A stretch of 64,000 bases of DNA from Vibrio sinus. GTDB taxonomy: Bacteria; Pseudomonadota; Gammaproteobacteria; Enterobacterales; Vibrionaceae. The translations under genes were made by a program, and so were the position numbers. The first letter of the stretch is position 1. Each line of letters begins with the position of its first letter. Shown one piece after another: positions 36,371-45,557 of the stretch. Location: contig NZ_JAMKMR010000020.1 in NCBI RefSeq assembly GCF_023634645.1, forward strand, positions 1 through 64,000. The letters run 5' to 3'. Below the pieces are notes generated by a model, which was not told the DNA's origin, ran no database searches, and was given only the letters and a program-made list of their open reading frames with translations.

Positions 36371-36949
36371 CTATTGCCAGCCTTCTACACCGTGCATGTC
36401 TGGCAGGTTGTGCGCAATGCCTTTGTGGCAGTCCACGCAGGTTTTGTCCCCAGAAGCAAGTGCAGTGGAGTGCTGCTTGGCACTTCTTGGTCCTTGCTCT
36501 GAAAAATCCATGTATTCAAACTGATGGCAGTTGCGACACTCCAGTGAGTCATTTTTCTTGAGTCTTGCCCATTCACGTTCGGCAAGATGTGCCCGTCGGG
36601 CTTTAAACTTTTCTTCAGTGCCAATCGAATCCAACACAAACTCTGCGTACAGCTCTTTGGACGCCTGTACTTTACGAACAATTTTATCTGTCCAATTATG
36701 GGGGACGTGGCAATCGGAACAAATCGCTCTTACTCCAGAACGATTGGAGTAATGGATAGTTTCTTGTATTTCTGCGACAATTGGCGCGTGGCAGCTGCTA
36801 CAAAATGCTTCAGTGTTAGTGGCTTCCATACCGGTGTTGAATGCCCCCCAAAATAACAGCCCGCCAATAAACCCCATAAATAAGACGATACCAACAGCTG
36901 CTTTACTTGGACTGGTCAGCCTTTTGTAAAATGTCTTTAATAATCTCAT
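36371..36949 (-). CDS. napC: Tetraheme cytochrome c NapC
   Basis: NapC, 192 residues, a membrane-anchored NapC/NirT-family quinol dehydrogenase that passes electrons to NapAB. It has an N-terminal TM helix and four haem-binding CXXCH sites: CSSCH, CSDCH, CRNCH and CVDCH. It follows napB by 30 bases in the operon. Confidence 0.95.
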   Translation of the reverse strand: MRLLKTFYKRLTSPSKAAVGIVLFMGFIGGLLFWGAFNTGMEATNTEAFCSSCHAPIVAEIQETIHYSNRSGVRAICSDCHVPHNWTDKIVRKVQASKELYAEFVLDSIGTEEKFKARRAHLAEREWARLKKNDSLECRNCHQFEYMDFSEQGPRSAKQHSTALASGDKTCVDCHKGIAHNLPDMHGVEGWQ

Positions 36950-36979
36950 CGTTAGCCTCTTACACGGTGTAGCGAGAAA

Positions 36980-37435
36980 TCAACGTAGCGATTCGACGCG
37001 TTCAAAGTTATTTTCTACCAATGGTTTGGCTGAAGCTTGAGTGACATGGCATTGCAAGCAGAAATAGCGCCTTGGTGACACATCAGCAAGGACGGCATCT
37101 TCTCGGTTAATATAGTGAGTGACACTGATTTTAGTTGCCCCCATTTCTTTAGCATATTTCCAGCTATGACAAGACAAACATTTGTTGGCATTTAAGGAGA
37201 GTTCGTAGTGGCGTATGCTGTGTGGTATTAATGGTGGTTGAAAGACATAACTGCTTTCAACAATTTGATCTTTCGGTACCTGTTTAAGTGTGTCTGCTGG
37301 ACGTGTCACTTCGATGAGCGTTATTCCACGTAATGATTCTAACCCTCCAACACCACCAGGGTCGGAAGTTTCCGCAATAGTGCTGCTACTAAAAGCAGTA
37401 ACAAAGAGGGTAAAAAATAGAGTTAAATAGTTCAT
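36980..37435 (-). CDS. napB: Diheme cytochrome c NapB
   Basis: NapB, 151 residues, the periplasmic electron-transfer subunit of nitrate reductase. A cleavable signal (MNYLTLFFTLFVTAFSSS...) is followed by two haem sites, CLSCHSW and CLQCHVT. It lies between napA and napC as is typical. Confidence 0.95.
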   Translation of the reverse strand: MNYLTLFFTLFVTAFSSSTIAETSDPGGVGGLESLRGITLIEVTRPADTLKQVPKDQIVESSYVFQPPLIPHSIRHYELSLNANKCLSCHSWKYAKEMGATKISVTHYINREDAVLADVSPRRYFCLQCHVTQASAKPLVENNFERVESLR

Positions 37436-37480
37436 TCCAAATTCTCCACCATATTTCCATCGACGAGGTGAGGTTGATGG

Positions 37481-39970
37481 TCAACCGACTTTAGTGATTT
37501 TGACCGGGCATTTTTTATAGTCGGTCTGCTTGGACAATGGGTCAGTTGCATCAAGTATCAATTTGTTGACCAGAATACCGGCGTCAAAGTACGGTAAGAA
37601 CACTAATCCTTGTGGAGGCCGATTCCGACCACGTGTTTCTACTCGTGCTCTTATTTCACCACGTTGATTGGAGATAAGTACTTCTTCTCCTCTTCTTAAA
37701 TTTCGCGCTTTAGCATCGGTGGGGTGTATATAGCACAAAGCATCAGGTACGGCTTTGTAGAGCTCTGGGACTCGACGGGTCATGGTTCCGGTATGCCAGT
37801 GTTCCAAAACGCGTCCAGTACATAGCCACATATCGAACTCTTCGTTGGGCGACTCTGGCGGTGCTTCATAAGGGGCGGAGATAATCCAAGCCTTTCCGTC
37901 AGGTTTTCCGTAGAAATCCCAGCCGCCCTTACCTTTAGCATAGGGATCAGAGCCAACTTTATATCGCCATTGGGTTTCTTTCCCATCAACGACTGGCCAA
38001 CGCAGCCCTCTGACTTCATGATACCTATCATACGGAGCAAGGTCGTGACCATGTCCACGCCCAAAAGTGGCATATTCTTCGAACAGACCTTTTTGTACAT
38101 AAAACCCAAAATGTTGGGCGTCATCATTCAATTCGTTTGCTTCCTCAAGCGGATAACGATTGACAACGCCATTTTCAAAGAGCACATCGTACATCGTTTT
38201 ACCGTGGTATTCTGGGTGTGTATCTAAGAGCTCTTGGGGCCAGACTTCTTCTATTTTAAAGCGCTTGCAAAACTCCATGACTTGCCACGAATCTGACTTA
38301 GCGTCTCCAACGGATTTGACTTGTTGATACCAAGCTTGGGTGCGACGTTCAGCATTGCCGTAAGCCCCTTCTTTTTCTATCCACATCGCGGTCGGCAATA
38401 TGAGATCTGCTGCTTGAGCACTTACGGTTGGGTAAACGTCAGATACAACGATAAAATTGTCTGGATTTCGATATCCTGGTAGAGACTCGTCGTTGATATT
38501 GGGTGCTGCTTGCATATTGTTGTTACATTGCAGCCAATACGCATTTATCTTTCCATCGTGCAGCTGCCTGTTTTGTTCTACGGCATGAGCACCTGGTTTT
38601 GCAGGTATAGTGCCACTCGGCAACTGCCATATTTTCTCTGCGATTTCTCTGTGTTTAGGGTTAGCCACGACCATATCGGCAGGGAGTCGGTGTGAAAATG
38701 TTCCCACCTCTCTAGCTGTGCCACAGGCTGAGGGTTGGCCAGTTAATGAGAATGGGCTATTGCCCGGAGTGGCAATTTTTCCAGTCAACAAATGGAGGTT
38801 GTAGACTAATCCATTCATCCAGACGCCACGAGTATGTTGATTCATCCCCATGGTCCACAGTGACATCACTTTAATATTTGGATCCGCATATTGCTTGGCA
38901 AGCGTGACTAATTTGTCTTTATCTACTCCGGACAACTTGGCCACTTTTTCTAAAGTGTAAGGGGCGACAGAGGCTTTATATTGCTCAAAGGTGATGCTTG
39001 AGATTTTGCCGCTATTAGGATGCGCTGCTTTTTTTTGTAGTGGATTATCGTCTCGTAGGCCGTAGCCGATATCAGTTGTCGCTTGTTTAAAGTGTGTGTG
39101 TTTGTTGACAAAATCCCAGTTAACGGCGTTATTTTGGATGATGTAGTTAGCGATATAATTTGCAATCGCTAAGTCGGTTTGTGGGTTGAAGATATAGCCA
39201 GTATCTGCCAGCTCGAATGAACGATGATAAAACGTGGAAAGTACATTGACTTTGACATGGGAATGGCTCAAACGACGATCGGTGATTCTAGTCCACAGTA
39301 TCGGGTGCATTTCGGCCATGTTAGACCCCCAAAGAACAAAAGTATCGGCATGTTCGAAATCATCGTAGCAACCCATGGGTTCATCAATACCAAATGCCCG
39401 CATAAAGGCTCCCACAGCAGAAGCCATACAGTGTCTGGCATTGGGGTCGATATTGTTTGAGCGAAAACCGGCCTTCATCATTTTCACAGCGGCATAGCCT
39501 TCCATGACAGTCCATTGCCCTGAACCAAACATACCGATGCCATTTGGTCCTTTGGCTTTTAGCACGGCTTTCCATTTTTCTGCCATAGTGTCGAAAGCCA
39601 CATCCCAGCTCACAGGAGTAAAATCACCATTTTTATCAAATTTGCCATTCTTCATTCGCATAAGCGGCTGAGTAAGTCGATCACTGCCATACATGATTTT
39701 TGAAAGAAAATAGCCTTTAATGCAATTCAGGCCTTTATTGACTGGCGCTGCTGGATCGCCCTGAGTAGCAACTACTCGACCATTTTGAGTACCGACTAAA
39801 ACTGAACATCCAGTTCCACAGAAACGACAGGGTGCTTTGTCCCAATTAATCTTTGTTTTGTCTTCGCTAACAATTAGGTTGGTTGCCGATACTGGCAACG
39901 TAATCCCTGCAACTGCGGCGGCGGATGCAGCGGCATTGGCTTTAATAAAATCTCTTCTTGTCCACTTCAT
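37481..39970 (-). CDS. napA: Periplasmic nitrate reductase catalytic subunit NapA
   Basis: NapA reduces nitrate to nitrite in the periplasm using Mo-bis-MGD and one 4Fe-4S cluster. 829 residues: a Tat signal MKWTRRDFIKANAAASAAA, the cluster motif CRFCGTGCSVLVG with a later Cys in NKGLNCIKG, then the molybdopterin domains. The molybdenum-ligand Cys is in DPNARHCMASAVGAF. Full length for the family. Confidence 0.97.
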   Translation of the reverse strand: MKWTRRDFIKANAAASAAAVAGITLPVSATNLIVSEDKTKINWDKAPCRFCGTGCSVLVGTQNGRVVATQGDPAAPVNKGLNCIKGYFLSKIMYGSDRLTQPLMRMKNGKFDKNGDFTPVSWDVAFDTMAEKWKAVLKAKGPNGIGMFGSGQWTVMEGYAAVKMMKAGFRSNNIDPNARHCMASAVGAFMRAFGIDEPMGCYDDFEHADTFVLWGSNMAEMHPILWTRITDRRLSHSHVKVNVLSTFYHRSFELADTGYIFNPQTDLAIANYIANYIIQNNAVNWDFVNKHTHFKQATTDIGYGLRDDNPLQKKAAHPNSGKISSITFEQYKASVAPYTLEKVAKLSGVDKDKLVTLAKQYADPNIKVMSLWTMGMNQHTRGVWMNGLVYNLHLLTGKIATPGNSPFSLTGQPSACGTAREVGTFSHRLPADMVVANPKHREIAEKIWQLPSGTIPAKPGAHAVEQNRQLHDGKINAYWLQCNNNMQAAPNINDESLPGYRNPDNFIVVSDVYPTVSAQAADLILPTAMWIEKEGAYGNAERRTQAWYQQVKSVGDAKSDSWQVMEFCKRFKIEEVWPQELLDTHPEYHGKTMYDVLFENGVVNRYPLEEANELNDDAQHFGFYVQKGLFEEYATFGRGHGHDLAPYDRYHEVRGLRWPVVDGKETQWRYKVGSDPYAKGKGGWDFYGKPDGKAWIISAPYEAPPESPNEEFDMWLCTGRVLEHWHTGTMTRRVPELYKAVPDALCYIHPTDAKARNLRRGEEVLISNQRGEIRARVETRGRNRPPQGLVFLPYFDAGILVNKLILDATDPLSKQTDYKKCPVKITKVG

Positions 39971-40008
39971 GCTTCCCCCTTCATGGGAATAAATTATTCC
40001 ATTGATTT

Positions 40009-40275
40009 TTATTGTTGATTGTCGACGTCGTGTTCTATTTGGTGGAAAACCAGTGCAGCACTAATGACGCTGGGCAGTTGGCTAATGTTGTCGATAAGAT
40101 CGGTAACAAAACCTTCGTTGCTCGTCTCAAGTACGACGACCACTTTTCCTTCTTTACTTTGGCCAAACACTTTGGCTCCCTCTAGTGTCTCGATTTGTTG
40201 TATGACTAGGTCTAGGTCTTGTGGGATCGCGTGGACGACCAAGCTAGAGATGTGAATTTCATTACATGTCGACAT
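40009..40275 (-). CDS. napD: NapD chaperone
   Basis: NapD, about 88 residues, the cytosolic chaperone that binds the NapA Tat signal. It opens MSTCNEIHISSLVVHA, the family consensus HISSLVV, and ends in an acidic tail. The start at 40275 overlaps the end of napF by 14 bases, with GGAGGTG as its RBS. Confidence 0.92.
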   Translation of the reverse strand: MSTCNEIHISSLVVHAIPQDLDLVIQQIETLEGAKVFGQSKEGKVVVVLETSNEGFVTDLIDNISQLPSVISAALVFHQIEHDVDNQQ

Positions 40276-40774
40276 AGGCACCTCCATCTTTGGGCGTGAC
40301 TTTTATCCTTATTGATGATGTCGGGCATACGTTGACACAAGCGCCGCATCCCGTGCATTGTTCAGTGTTGATAGCAGGTATTGCAGCGTGGGAACGTTGC
40401 AATGTGAATTGAATCGCTAGTGGTTCGCAATTGTCGTTACAACTTCGGCATTCTATGTTTTGTACTGCTAAACAGTGTTGATCAATGACGGCTTTGACAT
40501 TCCAAGGTGTAGATTGTTCGGGCATGAATAATGGCTCAGGGCAGACTTCAGCACACTGGTAACAAAAAGTGCACTCACCGGAAGAGAAGTCAATAGTAGG
40601 GAAGCCACCGGAGCCTTGCTCTATTACGTTCGTTGGGCAGTTTTCAATACACAAACCACATTGGGTGCAGTTATCAGTAAACGCTGCTGGCTTCTTTAAC
40701 CAAGGGAGGCGCTGCGGCTGTTCAACATTGCAGAAACTCCCAGACAATAAGTTTCTCCTAGAATAATTCACCAC
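40262..40774 (-). CDS. napF: Ferredoxin-type protein NapF
   Basis: NapF, 170 residues, a cytosolic iron-sulphur protein associated with NapA maturation. Four cysteine clusters are visible: CTQCGLCIENCP, CTFCYQCAEVCP, CRSCNDNC (the incomplete one) and CTGCGACVNVCP. I chose the GTG giving V-V-N-Y-S-R-R-N because GAGG lies seven bases upstream; a longer ATG frame at 40810 would begin upstream of the transcription start implied by the NarP site. Confidence 0.9.
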   Translation of the reverse strand: MVNYSRRNLLSGSFCNVEQPQRLPWLKKPAAFTDNCTQCGLCIENCPTNVIEQGSGGFPTIDFSSGECTFCYQCAEVCPEPLFMPEQSTPWNVKAVIDQHCLAVQNIECRSCNDNCEPLAIQFTLQRSHAAIPAINTEQCTGCGACVNVCPTSSIRIKVTPKDGGAYVDM

Positions 40775-40840
40775 TTTGTGCCTCGTTGAGGATAAAGATA
40801 ATACATACACAAAGTGTAGTGTTATATGATGGGCCTTAAA

Positions 40841-40856
40841 TAACCCTAAAGTGGTA
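40841..40856 (-). promoter_or_regulatory. Probable NarP 7-2-7 site
   Basis: Read on the minus strand, TACCACT-TT-AGGGTTA fits the inverted NarP/NarL heptamer arrangement TACYNMT-N2-AKNRGTA with one mismatch. It lies upstream of napF and next to the FNR-like site, as at E. coli napF. Confidence 0.65.
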
Positions 40857-40870
40857 AATAGATACTAAGA

Positions 40871-40884
40871 TTGTTTTAGATCAA
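40871..40884 (-). promoter_or_regulatory. Probable FNR site
   Basis: TTGTTTTAGATCAA differs from the FNR consensus TTGATN4ATCAA at one position. Its centre is 29 bp from the centre of the NarP site and farther from napF, the same order as in E. coli. Nap would be anaerobically induced. Confidence 0.65.
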
Positions 40885-40994
40885 AAATGGTAAACGAACT
40901 CGGTCACATATTTAGTAATCTAATTTACGTTACTATGTAGTCACAACAAGGTAGTCACAACAAGCGTGTGTTGAACAAAGGCTAGGAGAGCACA

Positions 40995-42713
40995 TTGAGC
41001 AAGGTTAAGCGATCGGCGACTAAAACAATCGCAATATCAATGAGCATTGTAGTGATCTTGTCGCTACTGATTACTAGCTTCTCAATGATCACCTTGCTCA
41101 CCAGCGTTAATGATGCTGAAGCGGTCAACGTTGCTGGCTCAATGAGAATGCAAAGCTACCGCTTAGCGCATGATATCCATACCAACTCAGCCGACTTCTC
41201 CAACCACGTCGCATTGTTAGATAAATCGTTTCACTCGCCGGCCATGCAGGCACTAGATAGCTGGCTAATCCCCAAACGTATCCAAGAAGATTATTTGGCA
41301 TTGCTTAATCACTGGAATAAGGTAAAGCAGACCTTGAACGGTCAGGAACCACAACTCTTTATTCAAAGCATGCCTTTGTTTGTCAGCCAAATTGACGGGT
41401 TTGTATTCCACATTCAACAAATGTCAGAAAGTATGCTAACGCGGCTTGCTTGGATTGGTGGGTTTGGTCTCACTGGGATTGTTGCGCTTAGTGTTTATGT
41501 TGTGTTGTTTGTTAGGCGGGAAATGATTGGACCGCTAGCTTCTTTGCTGGTTGCAAGTGAGAAGGTACAAAAGCACCAGTTTGACATTCAACTTGATGAC
41601 TCCAGCAAAAGTGAAATGGGTGTGGTGGCTAAAACGTTTAACAGGATGGCTTACGAGATTGGCAGTCAGTACGACATGCTAGAGAAAAAGGTTAACGAGA
41701 AAACCAATAAACTGCGCAAAGTTAATCGTTCATTGGAGCTGCTTTATGACGCCGCTCAACAATTGAACACCTCCCGTATCGACCTTGATAACCTCGACCA
41801 TATCTTAAACAACATGGTTTCTGTTGATGGTATACATGCGGTTCGTTTACAGATTGAAGAGCCTCATGAAAACAGTCATATAGTTCAATCTGGTGAGCTG
41901 GCGAATGGGGTAACAAAGGAGTACAAATTATACTTGGAGGGAGAAGACTTAGGTTATTTATATTTTGCCTTTGAAGTGCACAAACCAGAGCAGGCGATCG
42001 TAGATAGTTTTGTTCAGCTATTATCAAGAGCTTTGTTTTACTATCGTTCACAAAGAGAGCTTGAAAAGCTGATACTTATGGAAGAAAGAGCGACCATTGC
42101 AAGAGAGTTACACGACTCACTTGCACAATCGCTTTCGTACTTGAAGATTCAGGTATCAAGAATGAAGCGATCGATCAATCAACTTCCAGATTGTGATAAG
42201 AACCAGCGTGACTATGCCAAACTCAATGATGTGACTAGTGAGTTAGAAGTCGGTCTGTCTTCTGCATATACCCAGCTTAGAGAGCTTCTATCGACGTTTA
42301 GACTTAGCTTAAAAGAAGGGAGCTTAGGTCATGCGCTGACAGAGATTGTCAATGAACTCAGTCAGCAAACAAGTGCCGTCATCCATACCAATTATCAATT
42401 ATCCAGCTTAACTCTAACAACAAATCAGCAAGTTCACGTACTGCAGTTGATACGAGAGGCGGTGGTAAACGCCATTAAGCATGCCAATCCAGAACACATT
42501 CAGATAGAGTGTCAAGAAAGCCTTTCACATATGATGATATCAGTAATCGATGATGGTATTGGATTTGATCCGAGAATTGAAAAAAACAATCATTATGGGT
42601 TAAGTATAATGCAAGAACGAGCGCAAAGGCTCAATGGTTCGCTGGTAGTGAGTTCGTTGAAGGGACGAGGGAGTGAAGTGACTCTTCAGTACCCAAAGGA
42701 AAATACAGAATGA
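40995..42713 (+). CDS. narQ: Nitrate/nitrite sensor histidine kinase NarQ
   Basis: A 572-residue sensor kinase. A TTG start (GGAGAG eight bases upstream) gives MSKVKRSATKTIAISMSIVV, so TM1 lies about 12-37. The periplasmic part contains NVAGSMRMQSYRLA, the conserved nitrate-binding P-box of NarX/NarQ. TM2 about 152-173, HAMP, a GAF-like linker, then HisKA_3 with ARELHDSLAQSLSYLKIQ and HATPase_c with DDGIGFDP. It is divergent from napF and coupled to narP by a four-base overlap. Confidence 0.93.
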   Translation: MSKVKRSATKTIAISMSIVVILSLLITSFSMITLLTSVNDAEAVNVAGSMRMQSYRLAHDIHTNSADFSNHVALLDKSFHSPAMQALDSWLIPKRIQEDYLALLNHWNKVKQTLNGQEPQLFIQSMPLFVSQIDGFVFHIQQMSESMLTRLAWIGGFGLTGIVALSVYVVLFVRREMIGPLASLLVASEKVQKHQFDIQLDDSSKSEMGVVAKTFNRMAYEIGSQYDMLEKKVNEKTNKLRKVNRSLELLYDAAQQLNTSRIDLDNLDHILNNMVSVDGIHAVRLQIEEPHENSHIVQSGELANGVTKEYKLYLEGEDLGYLYFAFEVHKPEQAIVDSFVQLLSRALFYYRSQRELEKLILMEERATIARELHDSLAQSLSYLKIQVSRMKRSINQLPDCDKNQRDYAKLNDVTSELEVGLSSAYTQLRELLSTFRLSLKEGSLGHALTEIVNELSQQTSAVIHTNYQLSSLTLTTNQQVHVLQLIREAVVNAIKHANPEHIQIECQESLSHMMISVIDDGIGFDPRIEKNNHYGLSIMQERAQRLNGSLVVSSLKGRGSEVTLQYPKENTE

Positions 42714-43357
42714 TAGACAAGGAAAAGTTACATTGTCGCGTATTGCTGGTGGACGACCATCCTTTAATGCGCAAAGGGTTGTCTCAGCTGCTTGAAGAGG
42801 AGCCAAGATTTGAGGTTGTCGGCAGTGTAGGGAATGGTTTAGACGCAATAGCAGAAGCGAATGAGCTGTTGCCTGACCTTATTGTTCTAGATCTAAATAT
42901 GAAGGGGATGTCGGGGGTAGATACGTTACGTGCGCTTCGGTCTGAAGGTTCAAAAGCTGCAATCGTTGTATTAACCGTTTCCGACAACGCCTTTGATATT
43001 GAAGCGGCGTTAGAGGTGGGCGCTGATGGTTATTTATTGAAAGATACAGAGCCAGATCGTCTGATTCAACAAATGCACGAAGTGCTAGATGGTAAGAAAG
43101 TATACAGTGAAATTGTACAGAAGCAGCTTGAAAAAATGGCTGGGGAAAAGTCAATTTTTGACCAACTAACGCAACGCGAGGTACAGATTTTACGACATGT
43201 TGCGCAAGGGCATAGGAATAAACAAATTGCCGAAATATTGTATATTTCCGAAGCAACGGTGAAGGTGCATATGAAAAGCTTGCTTAAAAAGTTGAATGTG
43301 CCCTCTAGAACTGCAGCCACTATCTTGTATTTAGAGCAAAGTGGAGAGGTTAGCTGA
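42710..43357 (+). CDS. narP: Response regulator NarP
   Basis: A 215-residue NarL/FixJ response regulator. The receiver domain has DDHPLMRKG, the phospho-Asp in DLIVLDLNMKG (about 61) and LLKDTEP; the C-terminal LuxR-type helix-turn-helix reads LTQREVQILRHVAQGHRNKQ with HMKSLLKKLN. It acts on the NarP heptamers at napF. It overlaps narQ by ATGA and its stop overlaps the convergent gene by eight bases. Confidence 0.94.
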   Translation: MIDKEKLHCRVLLVDDHPLMRKGLSQLLEEEPRFEVVGSVGNGLDAIAEANELLPDLIVLDLNMKGMSGVDTLRALRSEGSKAAIVVLTVSDNAFDIEAALEVGADGYLLKDTEPDRLIQQMHEVLDGKKVYSEIVQKQLEKMAGEKSIFDQLTQREVQILRHVAQGHRNKQIAEILYISEATVKVHMKSLLKKLNVPSRTAATILYLEQSGEVS

Positions 43358-43985
43358 GCTGAATTACAGCGTACAGTTGCAAATACTTTCTCACTAACTG
43401 TTTGTTTTTAGAATGTTTAATAGGGTGAGTGTATTTGATGTAATAGGGGCTGAGTTGGTAGTGTTCGTCGAGTGTTTGAGATAGTAGCGACTTGCTGGTG
43501 AACAAGTTAATGCCTTGAGCACTGTACTCATCAATTTCATCCGGTAGCTGTCCTGTCCACCAATGCAGTAATTCTCGGCTTTGTTTACTGCGACTTATCC
43601 AGTGATCGGAAAGTAGTAAGAGTAAATCATTGGGTTGAATTGCATAGCCATATTCTTGTTTCCATATGCCAACCTGGTCTAGTAATTTCTCTCGGCAAGG
43701 ATTGCCTGCGCTGGTCATATGGGAAGTAATAATCCAAACTGTCCCGACTTCCGAACTTACCCTAAAATGCGTTGACGGCTCTTTCTCTATTTCATGTTCT
43801 AACGCACTATAATTAAATTGATGACCAAAGTTATTTAACGTACTGGAAAGTCGCCTGGAAAAAGCAACGCCTAAATGGTTACCGCTGATGCCTTGGTTAT
43901 GGATAGTGGGGTAGTGTTTCTCGCAAAGTGCCATACAGTCACTTTGGAAGTCGTTAACACTTTGAATTAAAACATCAAGTAGCAC
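43350..43985 (-). CDS. Hypothetical 211-residue protein
   Basis: A soluble protein I do not recognise, opening with GTG (MLLDVLIQSVNDFQSDCMAL) supported by GGAG about nine bases before it. It is rich in aromatic residues and His, with segments such as SSEVGTVWIITSHMTSAGNP and LLLLLSDHWISRSKQSRELL. There is no signal peptide or TM helix. Its 3' end overlaps narP convergently. The well-formed codons suggest a real gene. Confidence 0.65.
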   Translation of the reverse strand: MLLDVLIQSVNDFQSDCMALCEKHYPTIHNQGISGNHLGVAFSRRLSSTLNNFGHQFNYSALEHEIEKEPSTHFRVSSEVGTVWIITSHMTSAGNPCREKLLDQVGIWKQEYGYAIQPNDLLLLLSDHWISRSKQSRELLHWWTGQLPDEIDEYSAQGINLFTSKSLLSQTLDEHYQLSPYYIKYTHPIKHSKNKQLVRKYLQLYAVIQLS

Positions 43986-44392
43986 CTGAGTTTGCTCCGA
44001 AGAATTTCACCTTTAAATACTCTTAAAAGCCTAACACAGAAATTACATTGATGATTTTTATTTAGAAGCTACGTGATCTACTTTGAGTGAATGTGTTTAA
44101 AACGGAGCTTACCCACTATGTAATTTTTCTCTTAGTTTAAGAGCTAGATCTTACATATTAAGAGCATGTCTTTTTTTCTTTTCACTGTTTTTAAATGAAA
44201 CTTTGTTCTTGTGTGCAATTTTTGCGTTATATCTTCATCTCCTTCAAATAATTCGATTAAATTGATCAAATTCACCGTGTTTTCATTGGATGATTAGAAG
44301 TAAATAATTTGTTACAGGACGGAGCTACTAGCTGGCTTCGATGGAGTGTAATCTCATATCGTACGCATGGAACAAAAATGAAGGATAAACAT
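43986..44392. other. 407-base intergenic region before cytochrome b561
   Basis: It contains the divergent promoters of the 211-residue gene and the cytochrome b561-YceI operon. ATTGATCAAATT near 44260 is a loose match to half of an FNR-type site. I see no RNA gene or repeat. Confidence 0.4.
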
Positions 44393-44929
44393 ATGGAATC
44401 CGTCACTAACTACAATCTATCGACTCGAATTCTGCATTGGTTATCCGCCATCATCATCATTGGCATGTTTGTCGTTGGTTTGTGGATGGTCGATCTTTCT
44501 TATTATAGTCAATGGTATAACTTTGCTCCCCACTGGCATAAGTCGGTAGGGATCCTTTTCTTATTTCTTACAGTATTTCGATTTTTTTGGAAGTCGGTGA
44601 CAGCGTCACCGAAGGTTGAAGGGAAGCCGATAGAAATAGTGTTGGCGAAAATTGCCCATTTAGTTATGTATCTGCTGCTGTTTGTGGTGTTTGTTTCGGG
44701 TTATTTAATCTCAACGGCTGATGGTCGTGGAATTGATGTATTTGATTGGTTCACCATACCTGGAGCTGGAGCGTTATTTAACCAGCAAGCCGATATAGCA
44801 GGAGATATTCACTTATACAGTGCGGTTGTTTTGATAAGCCTTGCTGCTCTACATGCTATTGCAGCGTTAAAACACCATTATATTAGTAAAGACAATACGT
44901 TACGGAAGATGATAGGAACTTCACGATGA
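44393..44929 (+). CDS. Cytochrome b561-like protein
   Basis: A four-helix inner-membrane diheme cytochrome b of the CybB type, 178 residues from MESVTNYNLSTRILHW. Four conserved His stand in helices: ILHWLSA, PHWHKSVG, AHLVMYLL and ALHAIAAL. AAGGA lies seven bases before the chosen ATG. It overlaps the YceI gene by ATGA. Such pairs are thought to handle quinone or other redox lipids at the membrane. Confidence 0.85.
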   Translation: MESVTNYNLSTRILHWLSAIIIIGMFVVGLWMVDLSYYSQWYNFAPHWHKSVGILFLFLTVFRFFWKSVTASPKVEGKPIEIVLAKIAHLVMYLLLFVVFVSGYLISTADGRGIDVFDWFTIPGAGALFNQQADIAGDIHLYSAVVLISLAALHAIAALKHHYISKDNTLRKMIGTSR

Positions 44930-45495
44930 GAAAACATATACTTGCAATGGGACTTGCTCTAGGGTTAAGCCTGCCTACGTTTGCTAACGCCGACAATTAT
45001 GTCATTGATACTAAAGGTGCGCATGCGTCTGTGAACTTTAAAGTCAGTCACCTTGGGTACAGTTTTACGGTGGGAAGGTTTGATAAGTTTGAAGGCAAAT
45101 TTACTTATGACCCAAAAGACATTGAAGCATCCAGTGTGGACGTTGTGGTAGACACAGACAGTGTAGACTCAAATCATGCAGAAAGGGATAAGCATATTAG
45201 AAGTGATGACTTTTTAGATGTGTCTAAATTCCCGAAAGCAACGTTTAAGAGCACCAAAATTATAGATAAGGGTGATGGCATGTTTGACATCGTCGGCGAC
45301 TTAACACTTCACGGAGTGACTAAGCCAGTCACAATAGTGGCTTCCTTTATCGGTGCAGGCAAAGACCCATGGGGCGGACAACGCGCAGGTTTTTCCGGCT
45401 TAACGAAACTTGAGTTGGCTGACTTCGGTATTCCGGTCATGGGGGCCTCAAGCTACGTGGACATGGAACTCTACGTTGAAGGCGTGAAACAGTAA
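44926..45495 (+). CDS. yceI: YceI-family periplasmic lipid-binding protein
   Basis: A 189-residue secreted lipocalin-like protein. The signal peptide ends LPTFANADN; the mature part has VIDTKGAHASVNFKVSHLGY and the long beta-barrel strands of YceI, with DLTLHGVTKPVT as a family signature. YceI proteins bind isoprenoid lipids. Translational coupling to cytochrome b561 supports a shared redox or lipid role. Confidence 0.92.
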   Translation: MRKHILAMGLALGLSLPTFANADNYVIDTKGAHASVNFKVSHLGYSFTVGRFDKFEGKFTYDPKDIEASSVDVVVDTDSVDSNHAERDKHIRSDDFLDVSKFPKATFKSTKIIDKGDGMFDIVGDLTLHGVTKPVTIVASFIGAGKDPWGGQRAGFSGLTKLELADFGIPVMGASSYVDMELYVEGVKQ

Positions 45496-45521
45496 GCAAA
45501 AAGCCAGTATGCTGGTCATGA

Positions 45522-45557
45522 ACGGAAATACTTAACAAATCCGCTAAGTATTTCCGT
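45522..45557. terminator. Long hairpin between yceI and the OLD-family gene
   Basis: A perfect 13-bp stem ACGGAAATACTTA / TAAGTATTTCCGT with a ten-base loop. The right arm covers the last codons and stop of the minus-strand gene. There is no T-run, so it may be a Rho-assisted terminator or 3' stabiliser. Confidence 0.55.
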
